Shown here one piece after another: positions 21,590-30,587 of a stretch of 30,654 bases of DNA. The notes beneath the pieces were generated by a model that worked only from the letters and a program-made list of their open reading frames with translations, was not told the DNA's origin and did not search any database. The translations under genes and the position numbers were made by a program. Location of the stretch: NCBI GenBank assembly GCA_964651325.1, contig CAZYXP010000015.1, positions 1 to 30,654 of the forward strand, in the 5' to 3' direction. Positions within the stretch are counted from its first letter, which is position 1. Every line of letters begins with the position of its first letter. This DNA comes from JADFOB01 sp964651325. Lineage in GTDB: Bacteria; Planctomycetota; Phycisphaerae; UBA1845.

Positions 21590-24500
21590 ATGACCCCATT
21601 GAACACGCAGCGTTTTGTCCAGCGTCTTGTCGGAGTGCTGATCGCTGTTTCCCTTTCAATCACTTCGGGCTGCGCCACAAGCAACGCGGTTCTCAGTAAC
21701 TCTTCCGACCAAAACCTTGTGGCGCTGGATCCCCAGCGAGCCTATCTGTCGCTTCGCGAAATCGAGCCGACGCCCGAGGCCCCCGTGTCCACCGATTCGA
21801 TAAAGCCGCTTTCGAACCGAGCGGCGCGGCAGGTCGCCAAAGCGCGTCGACTTAGCGAGCAATCCAGATTTACAGAAGCGATTTCGGCGCTGGATCGTGC
21901 GTTGCGGTATGAGCCCAAGCACGCGGCCGTTCATGTTGCGCTGGCGCAGCTCAACCTGCGCTCGGGAAACCTAGAGCGGGCGAGGCATCATGCAGAGAAG
22001 GCCGTCGCGGCGGCACCCAATGCGATCGCCGCCCATCTGGTAATCGGGCAGTACCACGCTGCCCACGACGAGCATGTGGAGGCCATCGTAGCTTATCGGA
22101 CGGGCCTGCTGTGTGGTGACGCCGCAAAGAATCCAAGACTCTCTTTGATGGCTCACTACTATTTGGCTCAATCGCTGTTTGAGGAAGGGTATCTTTCGGC
22201 CTCGCTTGATGAGTCAAAACTGTTTCTGGCGGATCCGGATCACGCGGCCGGCGACCCGACCGCGGAAGACAAGGAGCTGTTGGCCAAGCGGACGCCCGCT
22301 CGGGAAATGCGCTCGGACATTCTCGAGCGCCTCGGTCGATACTCGGAGGCCGCACAAGAAGTCCATGCCATCGTGCTGGCGCATCCCGAAAACGCGAATC
22401 GAACGCTCCGCTGCGCTCGATTGTGGCTGGGCTCAAAAAAGTACGACCTCGCGATTCAAGTCGCCAATGCGCTAACGCCATCCGATCCGCAAGGGGCGTT
22501 CGAAGCGCTCCTCGAGATCCACACGAAAGCGCGACGGCTCGATGAATTTATCCAAACGCTTCGGGCGGAGCTACACCAATCGCCCGACGATGCACAGCGC
22601 ACACTCAACCTAGCCGACGCGTTGGTCTTGGCCAACCTGCCCGAAGAGGCGCGGGAATCGTTGTCCGCGTTTCTTGAACGACACGCGGCCACCGACCTGG
22701 TACGGCAGCGGTTGATCGAGATGTTGCTTCAAGCCCAACAATGGCACGATGCGCTGGCGCAATGCAGCCGAGGCGTACTGGCCAATCCGGAAGGGGCGGA
22801 GGTCTACGAACAAGTGGGCCTAGAGCTGGGGGAGAACCCTCATGCCTCGGCCATGCTCCTTGCGGACGACGCAATGAGGGCGGAGGTAGGGTTTGCGGAG
22901 CATTACTTGCTCGGCCTGGTGGCTACGGGCGCCAAGCAGGTTGACCGAGCCATCGGCTTTTTCGAGCAAAGCCGTCGGCAATCACAGACGTTTGTCCCCA
23001 ACCGCGTGGCGCTGGGAGAAGCCCTGATTCGAGCCTACCGGTATTCTGAAGCCCTGGGCGTAGTTCAGCGCAAGGAAGAAGGCACGGCGGAATCGTATCG
23101 GCTGGAGCGGTTGCTGGGCGTCATCTATGACCGACTCGATGATCGAGAGAAAGCGGAGCAACATCTTCGCGCGGCCCTTCAGATCAATCGCGACGATCGC
23201 AAGGCACACCTGGCGTTGGCACACCTCTTGATCTCGGCGCAGGAGAACAATCGCGCCAAGCTTCATTTGAGAACGCTCATTGGAAGAGACCCGCAATTCG
23301 ACGAGGCGCGGGAATTGCTCGCGTCGGTCTATTCGAACGAACTCAAGTTGGAGGCGGCCATCGAACAACTCGAGGAATTGCGACGCCTGACCGACAAGCC
23401 GCTGGTGCGCGCGCGGTGCGACGCCCTGCTGACCCTTCGCCGAAACGGTGACCTCGACGCGTACCGCCAAGCGCTGAGCGAGGCCATGAAAGAGCATGGC
23501 GAGGACGCGACCACGTGGATCGCTTTGGGCGACAGCTACTCCGAAGCCCAAGACGAAGAATCAGCGGCGGCCTTTCGAAAGGCGCTGGTCATCGATGGGC
23601 AAAACGAAGACGCGTTTCGGCGCTTGTCGGGCGCGTATGGACGGCTACTTCAGTTTGAAGAGGCGGCCGACCTGCAGAAACGATTTCTTGCCCGGCGGCC
23701 GAATCGGCAGGCCTGGCGATTCCAACTGCTTCAACTATGGCAGCTCACGTTGCAAACAGATCGCGCGATGGCTTTGGCTCGTAAAGAAATGAGCAACGCA
23801 AACCTCAGCGATCAGACGCGGAATCGCTATCGCAACACCCTTCTGACCATCTTGCGGCGCACTGGGCGAGAACAGGAAACGCTTGGCCTGCTGAAACAAT
23901 GGCACGAAGATCGACCGAATGATATCGCCACCGCGGCGGAACTGTCGGCGTATTACCTCAGGAAAAATCAACCCGACGAAGCGGTCTTGCTGCTGGATAA
24001 GCTTCACGAACAAAACCCCGACAACCGTCAAATCCACGAATCCCTGATTGACGCGCTCGTGGTGGCGGATCGCCACGAACGAGCCGCCCAACATGCGCTC
24101 GATCTGCTCGAAAGGGATCCGGAAAGCAGACAAGCGATTGGGCTCATGGCGACCCTTCTTGCCGAGAACGACCAGACGACAGACGCTTTGGAGCTGATCG
24201 AGAACCAGTTGTTGCATTCCGACCAACGCGAGTTCTATCAAAACCTTGGGAATCGTATCTTGGTCGCCGGCGAGCAGTTCGACCAAGCCATCGAACAAAC
24301 GCAGCGACTGCTCGATGGTGTAGATCGCACGGTCAAGAACATCACCCAGCGTGGCGCGGGTCGCCGCGAAGGGGAATCTTCGGCGATGGACGCGATCTGG
24401 TTTCCCGATCGACCGTTCTCGCTGAATCGCTTGGAGGAGCGGCTCAATGAACTGAGGGTTCAGCTTTTATCGATTCAAATCGCGGCTCGCCGCTATGCCG

Positions 24501-25096
24501 AAGCCCGCGAGCACATCCTGCCCTGGCTCGAATCTTCCCGCAACCAGCGATTCTCCTTCGTCTTGCTCTTGCAGCTTCGGGCTTGCCAGACCATGCTCGG
24601 TGAAACCGACGCGGCGACCGAGACCACCGAACGGGCGTTGATGATCGAGAACGACAACGTCGGGCTCAACAACGACGTCGCCTATGGCTGGATCGACCAG
24701 GGCATTCGCCTAGACGAGGCCGAGGCGCGGATTCGCTTCGCCGTCGCCCGAAACCCGGACCAGGGCGCCTATCTAGACACCTATGGCTGGCTCATGTACA
24801 AGAAAGGGAACTTCGCGGAGGCAAAGAAATGGCTTCTGAGGGCTCGCGCCTTTCAACGTTTAGGCGACGCTGTTATTTTCGACCACCTCGGTGATGCCTG
24901 CTGGCGCCTGGGGCAAGCGCCCCAGGCAACCGAACATTGGACGGCCGCCCTTGAGAAAGTCAAAGACACCGAGGACGATCAATTGAGCCCAGACGAAAAG
25001 AGGGTTCGCGAAATCGCGCCAAGTAAGATTGAGGCCGCCCAAGCCGGACAAGAGCCGAGCGTCGCTGCTTTGGCTCAGCCGGTCCAACAAAAGTAA
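21590..25096 (+). CDS. Large TPR-repeat lipoprotein
   Basis: An 1168-residue protein. The N-terminus has a hydrophobic core (LVGVLIAVSLSITSGC) with the lipobox ITSGC, so Cys28 is a likely lipidation site and the protein is anchored in an envelope membrane. From ~residue 85 to ~1140 it is almost all helical tetratricopeptide repeats, for instance FTEAISALDRALRYEPKHAAVHVALAQLNLRSGNLERARHHAEKAVAAAPNA and GAYLDTYGWLMYKKGNFAEAKKWLLRA. A short break (~905-935) contains GAGRREGESSAMDAIWFPDRPF. It resembles PilF/BamD-type or exopolysaccharide-export TPR proteins, but no specific match is justified. It follows the HhH gene by 119 bp, with a weak purine-rich ribosome site. Confidence 0.87.
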   Translation: MTPLNTQRFVQRLVGVLIAVSLSITSGCATSNAVLSNSSDQNLVALDPQRAYLSLREIEPTPEAPVSTDSIKPLSNRAARQVAKARRLSEQSRFTEAISALDRALRYEPKHAAVHVALAQLNLRSGNLERARHHAEKAVAAAPNAIAAHLVIGQYHAAHDEHVEAIVAYRTGLLCGDAAKNPRLSLMAHYYLAQSLFEEGYLSASLDESKLFLADPDHAAGDPTAEDKELLAKRTPAREMRSDILERLGRYSEAAQEVHAIVLAHPENANRTLRCARLWLGSKKYDLAIQVANALTPSDPQGAFEALLEIHTKARRLDEFIQTLRAELHQSPDDAQRTLNLADALVLANLPEEARESLSAFLERHAATDLVRQRLIEMLLQAQQWHDALAQCSRGVLANPEGAEVYEQVGLELGENPHASAMLLADDAMRAEVGFAEHYLLGLVATGAKQVDRAIGFFEQSRRQSQTFVPNRVALGEALIRAYRYSEALGVVQRKEEGTAESYRLERLLGVIYDRLDDREKAEQHLRAALQINRDDRKAHLALAHLLISAQENNRAKLHLRTLIGRDPQFDEARELLASVYSNELKLEAAIEQLEELRRLTDKPLVRARCDALLTLRRNGDLDAYRQALSEAMKEHGEDATTWIALGDSYSEAQDEESAAAFRKALVIDGQNEDAFRRLSGAYGRLLQFEEAADLQKRFLARRPNRQAWRFQLLQLWQLTLQTDRAMALARKEMSNANLSDQTRNRYRNTLLTILRRTGREQETLGLLKQWHEDRPNDIATAAELSAYYLRKNQPDEAVLLLDKLHEQNPDNRQIHESLIDALVVADRHERAAQHALDLLERDPESRQAIGLMATLLAENDQTTDALELIENQLLHSDQREFYQNLGNRILVAGEQFDQAIEQTQRLLDGVDRTVKNITQRGAGRREGESSAMDAIWFPDRPFSLNRLEERLNELRVQLLSIQIAARRYAEAREHILPWLESSRNQRFSFVLLLQLRACQTMLGETDAATETTERALMIENDNVGLNNDVAYGWIDQGIRLDEAEARIRFAVARNPDQGAYLDTYGWLMYKKGNFAEAKKWLLRARAFQRLGDAVIFDHLGDACWRLGQAPQATEHWTAALEKVKDTEDDQLSPDEKRVREIAPSKIEAAQAGQEPSVAALAQPVQQK

Positions 25097-25191
25097 CGGA
25101 GGCGTGCCCGTCTGGGGATGGGCTTCAAGGTCGATAGGTCGGCCGCTACCGTCTTGACTGTCGTACCAAGAATTCGGCAAGGAGAAGCATC

Positions 25192-25941
25192 GTGTCCGGT
25201 CACTCCAAATGGTCAACGATCAAGCATAAGAAGGCCGCGCTGGACGCCAAGCGAGGCAAGGCATGGAGCAAACTGGGGCGGGCGATCACCATGGCCGCCA
25301 AGACTGGCGGCAACCCCGCCGACAATCCGCGCCTCCGCCTGGCGATCGAAAAAGCCAAGGGCGACAACATGCCCAAAGACACGATCGAGAAAGCGATCAA
25401 GAAGGGCACAGGCGAACTGGCGGGCGAATCTTACGAAGAGGTGTTGTACGAAGGGTACGGCCCCGGCGGCGTCGCGGTCATGTGCAAGGCCACCACGGAC
25501 AACCGCAATCGGACCAGCTCTGAAATCAAGAAACTCTTTGAGCGGGGTGGCGGTAACCTCGGCGCGTCCAATTGTGTCGCGTTCCAGTTTCACACCAAGG
25601 GCGTCATCATCATCGCGGCCGAAGATGCCGAAGAAGACCGAATCATGGAAATCGCGTTGGAGGCGGGTGCCGAAGACGTCTCCAGCGACCAAATGATTCA
25701 TGAGGTTACGACCGCGCCCGAAGATTTCGAGGGCGTCAAGGACTCGATCGATCAGGCCGAGATCAAAATCCAATCCGCGGACATCTCGATGGTTGCGGAT
25801 AACATGGTCATGCTGGATCTCAAGAACGCGCGGAAACTGATGCGGCTGGTCGATGGCTTGGAAGACCACGACGATGCCGACGCCGTGTACACCAATTCCG
25901 ACATTCCCGACGACGTCGTCGCCGAATTGGCCAAAGGGTAA
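25192..25941 (+). CDS. yebC: YebC/PmpR family protein
   Basis: A 249-residue protein of standard family length. It opens SGHSKWSTIKHKKAALDAKRGKAWSKLGRAITMAAKTGG and has NPRLRLAIEKAKGDNMPKDTIEKAIKKG, YEEVLYEGYGPGGVAVMCKATTDNRNRTSSEIKKLFERGGGNLG, all hallmark YebC segments. The family was long described as transcriptional regulators; some members act in translation, easing stalls at proline-rich stretches. The rbfA tail, IF2 and other products here are proline-rich, but a link is only inference. The start is GTG with GGAG seven bases upstream. The gene is convergent with the methyltransferase at 25978, with only 36 bp between stops. Confidence 0.97.
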   Translation: MSGHSKWSTIKHKKAALDAKRGKAWSKLGRAITMAAKTGGNPADNPRLRLAIEKAKGDNMPKDTIEKAIKKGTGELAGESYEEVLYEGYGPGGVAVMCKATTDNRNRTSSEIKKLFERGGGNLGASNCVAFQFHTKGVIIIAAEDAEEDRIMEIALEAGAEDVSSDQMIHEVTTAPEDFEGVKDSIDQAEIKIQSADISMVADNMVMLDLKNARKLMRLVDGLEDHDDADAVYTNSDIPDDVVAELAKG

Positions 25942-25977
25942 GCGTTGCGGGGGGGGGAGCTCGGCACGCCGCCTGCG

Positions 25978-26556
25978 TCAAGCCGTTCGCTGAAGAAGTA
26001 CGAGAAACTCTCGGTTGCCACCGTGGCCGCGAATGGGGCTCTCGGCGGGCCCGATGACGTCCCACCCGGCGTCGCGGATGCGCCCAATCGTCTGGTCCAG
26101 CACCAATTGGCACACCTCATCCGAGAGCACACCTTTGGAACGACCGTTCGCACTGGCTTCGTATTGCGGTTTGATCAGGGACACCACCCGGCCGGCCGGC
26201 CGAAGCAACGTAGCCACATGTGGGAGAATTCTGGCCTGCGGCGTCCACCCGACATCGACGGAAATCAGATCGACCGATTCGGGTAGCTCAACGTGCATCG
26301 CGTTGGTACGTTCCAGGACGACCACATCGGGATGTTTTCGCAGCGTCCAGGCCAAGACGCCGTAAGCGGTGTCCACGGAGTAGACCTTGCCAGCGCCTCG
26401 CTGCAACAGGCAATCCACGAACCCGCCGACGTGGCTGCCCAAGTCCGCACAGACCAGACCAGTCACGTCGATGTCAAAAACGTTGAATGCTTGATTAAGT
26501 TTCTCACCGCCTCTTGAGACAAAGCGGTTCTTGTCGGTAGGACCGGATGGCGTCAC
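25978..26556 (-). CDS. TlyA/FtsJ-type rRNA 2'-O-methyltransferase lacking S4 domain
   Basis: A 192-residue protein with the FtsJ-like fold of TlyA. SRGGEKLNQAF, VCADLGSHVGGFVDCLLQRGAGKVYSVDTAYGVLAW (SAM-binding GSHVGGF in place of GASTGGF), DLISVDVGW, SLIKPQYEA and GNREFLVLL supply the K-D-K-E catalytic set. TlyA 2'-O-methylates 16S and/or 23S rRNA and usually carries an N-terminal S4 RNA-binding domain; here only ~15 residues precede the core, so S4 is missing. The best start is GTG at 26556, with a GGAG ten bases upstream; TTG at 26628 would add 24 Arg/Gly-rich residues, still no S4. It lies downstream of rpsT on the same strand after a repeat-rich spacer. Confidence 0.85.
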   Translation of the reverse strand: MTPSGPTDKNRFVSRGGEKLNQAFNVFDIDVTGLVCADLGSHVGGFVDCLLQRGAGKVYSVDTAYGVLAWTLRKHPDVVVLERTNAMHVELPESVDLISVDVGWTPQARILPHVATLLRPAGRVVSLIKPQYEASANGRSKGVLSDEVCQLVLDQTIGRIRDAGWDVIGPAESPIRGHGGNREFLVLLQRTA

Positions 26557-26671
26557 GTGGTGGAAGCTCCGCCCGGCTCGAACGGGGTCAGATCGGAATC
26601 CGCCGTCGCCGCGCGATCGAGTAGCCAAGGGAGCGCGATCGAACCGGCGAAGGACGCTTTTCAGGGCAGCG

Positions 26672-26689
26672 GGCGCAAGCCCGGTGACA
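26672..26689 (+). repeat. Dispersed repeat, family D copy 1
   Basis: The 18-mer GGCGCAAGCCCGGTGACA recurs exactly at 30458-30475. Confidence 0.6.
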
Positions 26690-26739
26690 ACCTATCGGGG
26701 GAGCTACCGTGGGAAGTCTGCCTTCCATGAAAGGTCCGA

Positions 26740-26758
26740 GGGCTAGCGCCCGCGGCTC
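26740..26758 (-). repeat. Dispersed palindromic repeat, family A variant
   Basis: GGGCTAGCGCCCGCGGCTC is the reverse complement of the family A 19-mer with three loop changes. It lies in the spacer between rpsT and the methyltransferase gene. Confidence 0.5.
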
Positions 26759-26808
26759 TGAAACAGCATACCCATCCCGACGGAAGCAGATTCAAGCGTT
26801 GCCATGCC

Positions 26809-27084
26809 CTAGCTGGCCGCGGCGCGGGCGGCGTTGATCTGCTTGGCTAGGCGTGACTTGCGACGAGCGGCCGTCTTGCGGTGGAGCGTGCCCTTGGCGG
26901 CCGTCTGATCGAGCCGCCTCGAAAGACCGCGGTAGAGCTCCTGAGCGTCGTCCAGCTTTCCATCGTGAATAGCGTCGAGGAGTTTCCTCGTCTGAGTCTT
27001 GATCACGGCCTTGCGGGCTCGATTGCGCAAGCGATTTCGCTCATCTTGTCTGATTCGTTTCTTGGAGGAAAGAAGGTTCGCCAC
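26809..27084 (-). CDS. rpsT: 30S ribosomal protein bS20
   Basis: A 91-residue, very basic protein of normal bS20 length. ANLLSSKKRIRQDERNRLRNRARKAVIKTQTRKLL and the C-terminal GTLHRKTAARRKSRLAKQINA match the family. bS20 binds 16S rRNA near helices 9 and 44 during early 30S assembly. The start codon is GTG, with GGAG nine bases upstream. In some bacteria bS20 uses a weak start codon as part of autoregulation, so the GTG may matter. It is 79 bp downstream of a TPR gene on the same strand, and a spacer of about 250 bp separates it from the methyltransferase gene. Confidence 0.97.
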   Translation of the reverse strand: MANLLSSKKRIRQDERNRLRNRARKAVIKTQTRKLLDAIHDGKLDDAQELYRGLSRRLDQTAAKGTLHRKTAARRKSRLAKQINAARAAAS

Positions 27085-27163
27085 GATCCGGTACTCCGTA
27101 CGTCCGTTTCAAAGTCTCTTGGTGCAAATCACCGGTGATCTACCGCCGCCAGCGGATTGGCCC

Positions 27164-28618
27164 CTAGGCGCTCGGCAAGCCGTCTAGTCTAGCACGAACA
27201 TCGCGATAGTTGTAGTCCATCTGGAGAATCTTGCCATAAGTTTTCCGAGCCGCTTCGGCTTGCCCGGATTCCTCATAGGTCCGCCCCAGCCAGTAATGCA
27301 GGTCCTTGGCAAGCTGATCATCGTTGGCGGGGTGCCCTTCGATGGTCTCTACCAGCGCGGTCACGGCCTGAGAATGGTAGCCTTTTCGGTAAAAACACCG
27401 CCCTAGATACATCCCACACGCGATCCGGTACTTGGGATTGACTCGCGACGTCTGAAACAAGGGAATGGCATCGTCGAAACGACCCGCCCGGAAACAGCGT
27501 ACGCCATACTCGTACTTCATCTGGGTATCTGTGGGATAGCGTTCGATCCGCTCCTTGTAGACGGAAAGCTCAAAGCGAAGCTGGGCGATCTTGTGCGGCT
27601 TGGCCCCTTCCGCCCCCTTTTCTTGTGCCACCTCGCGCACTTTACGGCCAAGCTGCTTCATGCGGATGTCATCGGCGCGCTGCTTCCAGCGGTAGTTATC
27701 GGTCCTTTTGAACTGATTGACCAGATGCCCAATTGCCTTGATCTCGTCCGCCTCCAGCTCACGGCGGCAAAGCAGGTCAACCAGATCCCGCAATGCATTG
27801 GGATGATCAGGATCGTCTTTGTAGGCCTGCTCGGCTGAAGCGATGAGCTGACCGACGCGGTCGTCGCTCTGTATAGAACGTTCCCGATCGTGCAACTCCT
27901 GGGCCTGATCGACATCGGCGATGCTGTCCCGATAAGATTCGCCGTCTTGATACTTTCCTCTGAGAATGGTCAGTTTGGTGGAGAGATTCTTGAGCGCCAC
28001 CGAGATCTCCTGGTCTTTGGGCGCCCGGCGCCGCCAGATGTTCAATACGTCGATTCCTGCCTGGTACGCCTCGACTCCGAACGTGGTCTCGCCGCGGTCG
28101 GCCGACCGATCACCCAACTCCTCCATGAATGAGACCAACTGCTGGAGCTGTTTGGACGTGGCTTTGGGCGCAGCGTCCAGCGCTCGCGCGTAAACGCCGC
28201 CGGACCATTTGGCCGCGTCTTCGGCGCGCAGCTTGCTGGCATTACGAAGCACGCCCTCGATAAATGAGAGGTTGTCCGGATCGTGTCCGAACAGCCAAAG
28301 AGCATTGAGGAAGCCCTTTGGGGCGTCCTTGTCTGACATGGACCGGCGCATCGTGTCCTTCAGCCCTGGTTTCTTGCCACCGGTCGCCCTTCGAGCCACG
28401 CCGCAGCCATGGAGGGGCTTGAGCGCCTCCTCAACGGCATCAGGCCAAAACTCCAACCCATTGACATAATATTCGATCGCGTAATCAAACTGACGCTTTT
28501 CGCCAAGCTCACGCGCGCGAGCAAACCATTTCTCGGCCTTGATCCGGTTCTCGGGCTTAGTTACGAATCGTTGGGTTGAGTTCCCGTCTGAGCTCGAATC
28601 GTCTTTTTCTTTGCCCAT
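27164..28618 (-). CDS. TPR-repeat protein, cytoplasmic
   Basis: A 484-residue protein without signal peptide or membrane helix. The N-terminus is hydrophilic (GKEKDDSSSDGNSTQRF). A TPR-like pair sits at ~28-60 (AEKWFARARELGEKRQFDYAIEYYVNGLEFWP). The middle (~70-330) is charged helices, and at least three more TPR units follow at ~365-475 (YGVRCFRAGRFDDAIPLFQTSRVNP; GRCFYRKGYHSQAVTALVETIEGHP; LGRTYEESGQAEAARKTYGKILQMD). I do not recognise a specific family. The likely role is protein-protein interaction. The start is the ATG at 28618. It is divergent from def and directly upstream of rpsT. Confidence 0.85.
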   Translation of the reverse strand: MGKEKDDSSSDGNSTQRFVTKPENRIKAEKWFARARELGEKRQFDYAIEYYVNGLEFWPDAVEEALKPLHGCGVARRATGGKKPGLKDTMRRSMSDKDAPKGFLNALWLFGHDPDNLSFIEGVLRNASKLRAEDAAKWSGGVYARALDAAPKATSKQLQQLVSFMEELGDRSADRGETTFGVEAYQAGIDVLNIWRRRAPKDQEISVALKNLSTKLTILRGKYQDGESYRDSIADVDQAQELHDRERSIQSDDRVGQLIASAEQAYKDDPDHPNALRDLVDLLCRRELEADEIKAIGHLVNQFKRTDNYRWKQRADDIRMKQLGRKVREVAQEKGAEGAKPHKIAQLRFELSVYKERIERYPTDTQMKYEYGVRCFRAGRFDDAIPLFQTSRVNPKYRIACGMYLGRCFYRKGYHSQAVTALVETIEGHPANDDQLAKDLHYWLGRTYEESGQAEAARKTYGKILQMDYNYRDVRARLDGLPSA

Positions 28619-28785
28619 GGATCAATATTCGTCTTCGGATGGACGATCCGGATTCTCGAGAGGTCGTCTCGTACGCGGGGTCCGCAACTGATCGGATGCG
28701 CGTGCCGCTGCAACAATTTTAAGGGTCCGAAAAACGCGCTCCGCACGCCGAAGGCGGGGAAACGTTAACCAAGCAATCACAACCC

Positions 28786-28813
28786 TTTACAACGGCGAAG
28801 CAACGGATATTAT
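28786..28813 (+). promoter_or_regulatory. Candidate sigma70 promoter for def-fmt
   Basis: TTTACA (28786-28791) and TATTAT (28808-28813), each 5/6, with a 16-bp spacer. Transcription would start near 28820, giving a leader of about 65 nt before def. Confidence 0.6.
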
Positions 28814-28883
28814 CCCACGAGGGATCAATGTCAAGTTAGTCTGCGAGAAGCACCGATCCAAGCGTGATCGGACCCCGTTGCCG

Positions 28884-29411
28884 ATGGATTACCCGAATAT
28901 CAATAAACTGAAGATTGTAGTCTACCCCGATCCAGTCTTGAAGCGATCTTGCGCCGCCGTCACGGCCTTTGATTCCAAACTTGCGGCCTTGGTCCAAAAA
29001 ATGTCGGAACTCATGAAGACGGCAAACGGCGTCGGATTGGCGGCCCCACAGGTCGGTATCCCGATTCGCATGTTTGTCTGCAACGCCACCGGCGAAGAAA
29101 ACGACCTGCTCGTATGCGTCAACCCGAGGTTTGTCGACCTTCAAGGGGCCGCAGAGGACGAAGAGGGCTGCCTCTCGCTCCCGGGCGTCAATGTCAAAAT
29201 GCGTCGCGCGACCGAGGCGACCATGCTGATCGAGGACGCAACCGGCAAAGCGTTTGAGCTGAAAGGGACGGGATTGGCGGCCCGCGTCTGGCAGCACGAA
29301 ACCGACCACCTGGACGGCAAGCTCATCATTGACAACATGTCCACCTCGGATGAAATCACGAATCGCCGTGCAATCAAGCAACTAAACGCAGACTATGGAA
29401 AACCTGGGTAG
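28884..29411 (+). CDS. def: Peptide deformylase
   Basis: A 175-residue metalloenzyme that removes the formyl group from the N-terminal Met of new proteins. The three motifs are intact: GVGLAAPQVG (49-58), EGCLSLPG (94-101) with metal ligand Cys96, and QHETDHLDG (137-145) with ligands His138 and His142 and catalytic Glu139. The start MDYPNINKLKIVVYPDPVLKR is normal for Def. A TTG two codons earlier (28878) is an alternative start; the ribosome site for both is weak. fmt begins 15 bp after its stop, so the deformylating and formylating enzymes are cotranscribed, a common arrangement. Confidence 0.97.
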   Translation: MDYPNINKLKIVVYPDPVLKRSCAAVTAFDSKLAALVQKMSELMKTANGVGLAAPQVGIPIRMFVCNATGEENDLLVCVNPRFVDLQGAAEDEEGCLSLPGVNVKMRRATEATMLIEDATGKAFELKGTGLAARVWQHETDHLDGKLIIDNMSTSDEITNRRAIKQLNADYGKPG

Positions 29412-29426
29412 TCGAGGCAAGCCCCG

Positions 29427-30410
29427 ATGCGAATTGTCTTCATGGCGTCCGGCGTGTTCGCGGTGCCCACATTAAAGTCCCTCGCCAGCGAGCGTCACGA
29501 TATCGCACTGATGGTTACCCAGCCGGCGCGGGCGGCCGGTCGCGGTCGACGCACCACGCGAACGCCCGTGGCCGCTGTGGCCGACCAGTTGGGTTTGTCC
29601 ATCCTGGAGGTCGCCAACGTCAACGAGCCGGATTTCGTTCAACGCGTTCGCGATGCAAGGGTTGATCTGGGAATCGTCATCGCCTTCGGCCAAATGCTCG
29701 GTCCCGAATTGCTCGGCGCCACGCCTGGAGGCTTCATCAACCTGCACGCCTCGCTGCTGCCCAAATACCGCGGAGCCGCCCCCATCAATTGGGCCATAGC
29801 CCACGGCGAAGCGCGAACGGGCTGCACGGTGTTTCGGATCGACAAGCGGATGGACGCCGGGCCGATCCTGGCGTCCCGCTGGACACAGATCAAGCCCCAT
29901 GAAAACGCGGGCGAGCTGCACGACCGACTGGCGGGGGTCGGGGTTGACGCGGTGACCGCGGCATTGGAGCTGTTCGAGGGAGGCCGGATGCCCGCGGGCA
30001 CGCCGCAGGATGATTCGCAAAAATGCCTGGCCCCAAAGCTCAATAAGTCTGACGGCATGACCTCCTTCGATCGACCTGCCGAGGTGTTGGCGCGGCATAT
30101 TTGCGGCATGACCCCTTGGCCGGGCGTGCCCGCCAAGTTTGAATCGCAAGCCGGCCGGTGGGAACAAGTCCAGCTCATCAGAGCGCGTGCAGTCGAGGGA
30201 TGCTCAGGCGAAACATCAATGGCATCCATCGCGCTAGAACCCGGAACGATCGATGGGCGCCGCTACGTCGCGACAGCGGACGGATTCCTTGAACTATTAG
30301 AAATCAAACCGTCCTCGGGAAGAATCATGACGTGGCAGGACTTCGTCAACGGCCGGCAAGTCAGCGATGGAGATCGCTTCTGCGCGGTGGAGCCGAAAGA
30401 GAAGAATTGA
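29427..30410 (+). CDS. fmt: Methionyl-tRNA formyltransferase
   Basis: A 327-residue enzyme that transfers a formyl group from 10-formyltetrahydrofolate to initiator Met-tRNA, the substrate that IF2 recruits. Residues ~1-200 form the catalytic Rossmann domain: NLHASLLPKYRGAAPINWAI (105-124) holds N105 and H107, and RMDAGPI supplies D143, together the family's catalytic set. MTPWPG (~230) opens the C-terminal OB-like tRNA-binding domain. The N-terminal loop reads FMASGVFAVPTL where most family members have a GTPEFA-like sequence; some bacteria carry a GSG form here. The length is normal. It is 15 bp after def. No clear terminator was seen after the stop, but inverted repeats begin within about 120 bp. 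Confidence 0.97.
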   Translation: MRIVFMASGVFAVPTLKSLASERHDIALMVTQPARAAGRGRRTTRTPVAAVADQLGLSILEVANVNEPDFVQRVRDARVDLGIVIAFGQMLGPELLGATPGGFINLHASLLPKYRGAAPINWAIAHGEARTGCTVFRIDKRMDAGPILASRWTQIKPHENAGELHDRLAGVGVDAVTAALELFEGGRMPAGTPQDDSQKCLAPKLNKSDGMTSFDRPAEVLARHICGMTPWPGVPAKFESQAGRWEQVQLIRARAVEGCSGETSMASIALEPGTIDGRRYVATADGFLELLEIKPSSGRIMTWQDFVNGRQVSDGDRFCAVEPKEKN

Positions 30411-30413
30411 GTA

Positions 30414-30443
30414 GCCGTCAGCATTCTGCCGTCAGCCGTCAGC
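30414..30443 (+). repeat. Short GCCGTCAGC repeat cluster
   Basis: GCCGTCAGC occurs three times, at 30414-30422, 30428-30436 and 30435-30443, directly after fmt. Confidence 0.6.
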
Positions 30444-30457
30444 TATTCAGAGCACCC

Positions 30458-30475
30458 GGCGCAAGCCCGGTGACA
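30458..30475 (+). repeat. Dispersed repeat, family D copy 2
   Basis: Exact copy of the 18-mer GGCGCAAGCCCGGTGACA at 26672-26689, same orientation. Confidence 0.6.
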
Positions 30476-30527
30476 TACTCTTGCGCACTGGGCGCATGAC
30501 CCTTCTGGCGGATGGAACGCCGTTGCG

Positions 30528-30587
30528 TCCTGCAGCCTGAAAGGCTGCTCTATAGTAGCCGTGGGTCCGCTCCTTGCGGACCCACGG
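30528..30587 (+). repeat. Dispersed palindromic repeat, family C copy 2
   Basis: Related to 12625-12686. GCAGCCT/AGGCTGC arms are followed by a perfect 10-bp hairpin GTGGGTCCGC/GCGGACCCAC (30561-30585) with a five-base loop. There is no T-tract, so it is not a standard intrinsic terminator, though it may act at the 3' end of the def-fmt transcript. Confidence 0.7.

Noticed and set aside
30414..30443. A CRISPR-like array
   Set aside because: The repeat unit is only 9 bp, the copies overlap or nearly touch, and no spacers or cas genes are present.
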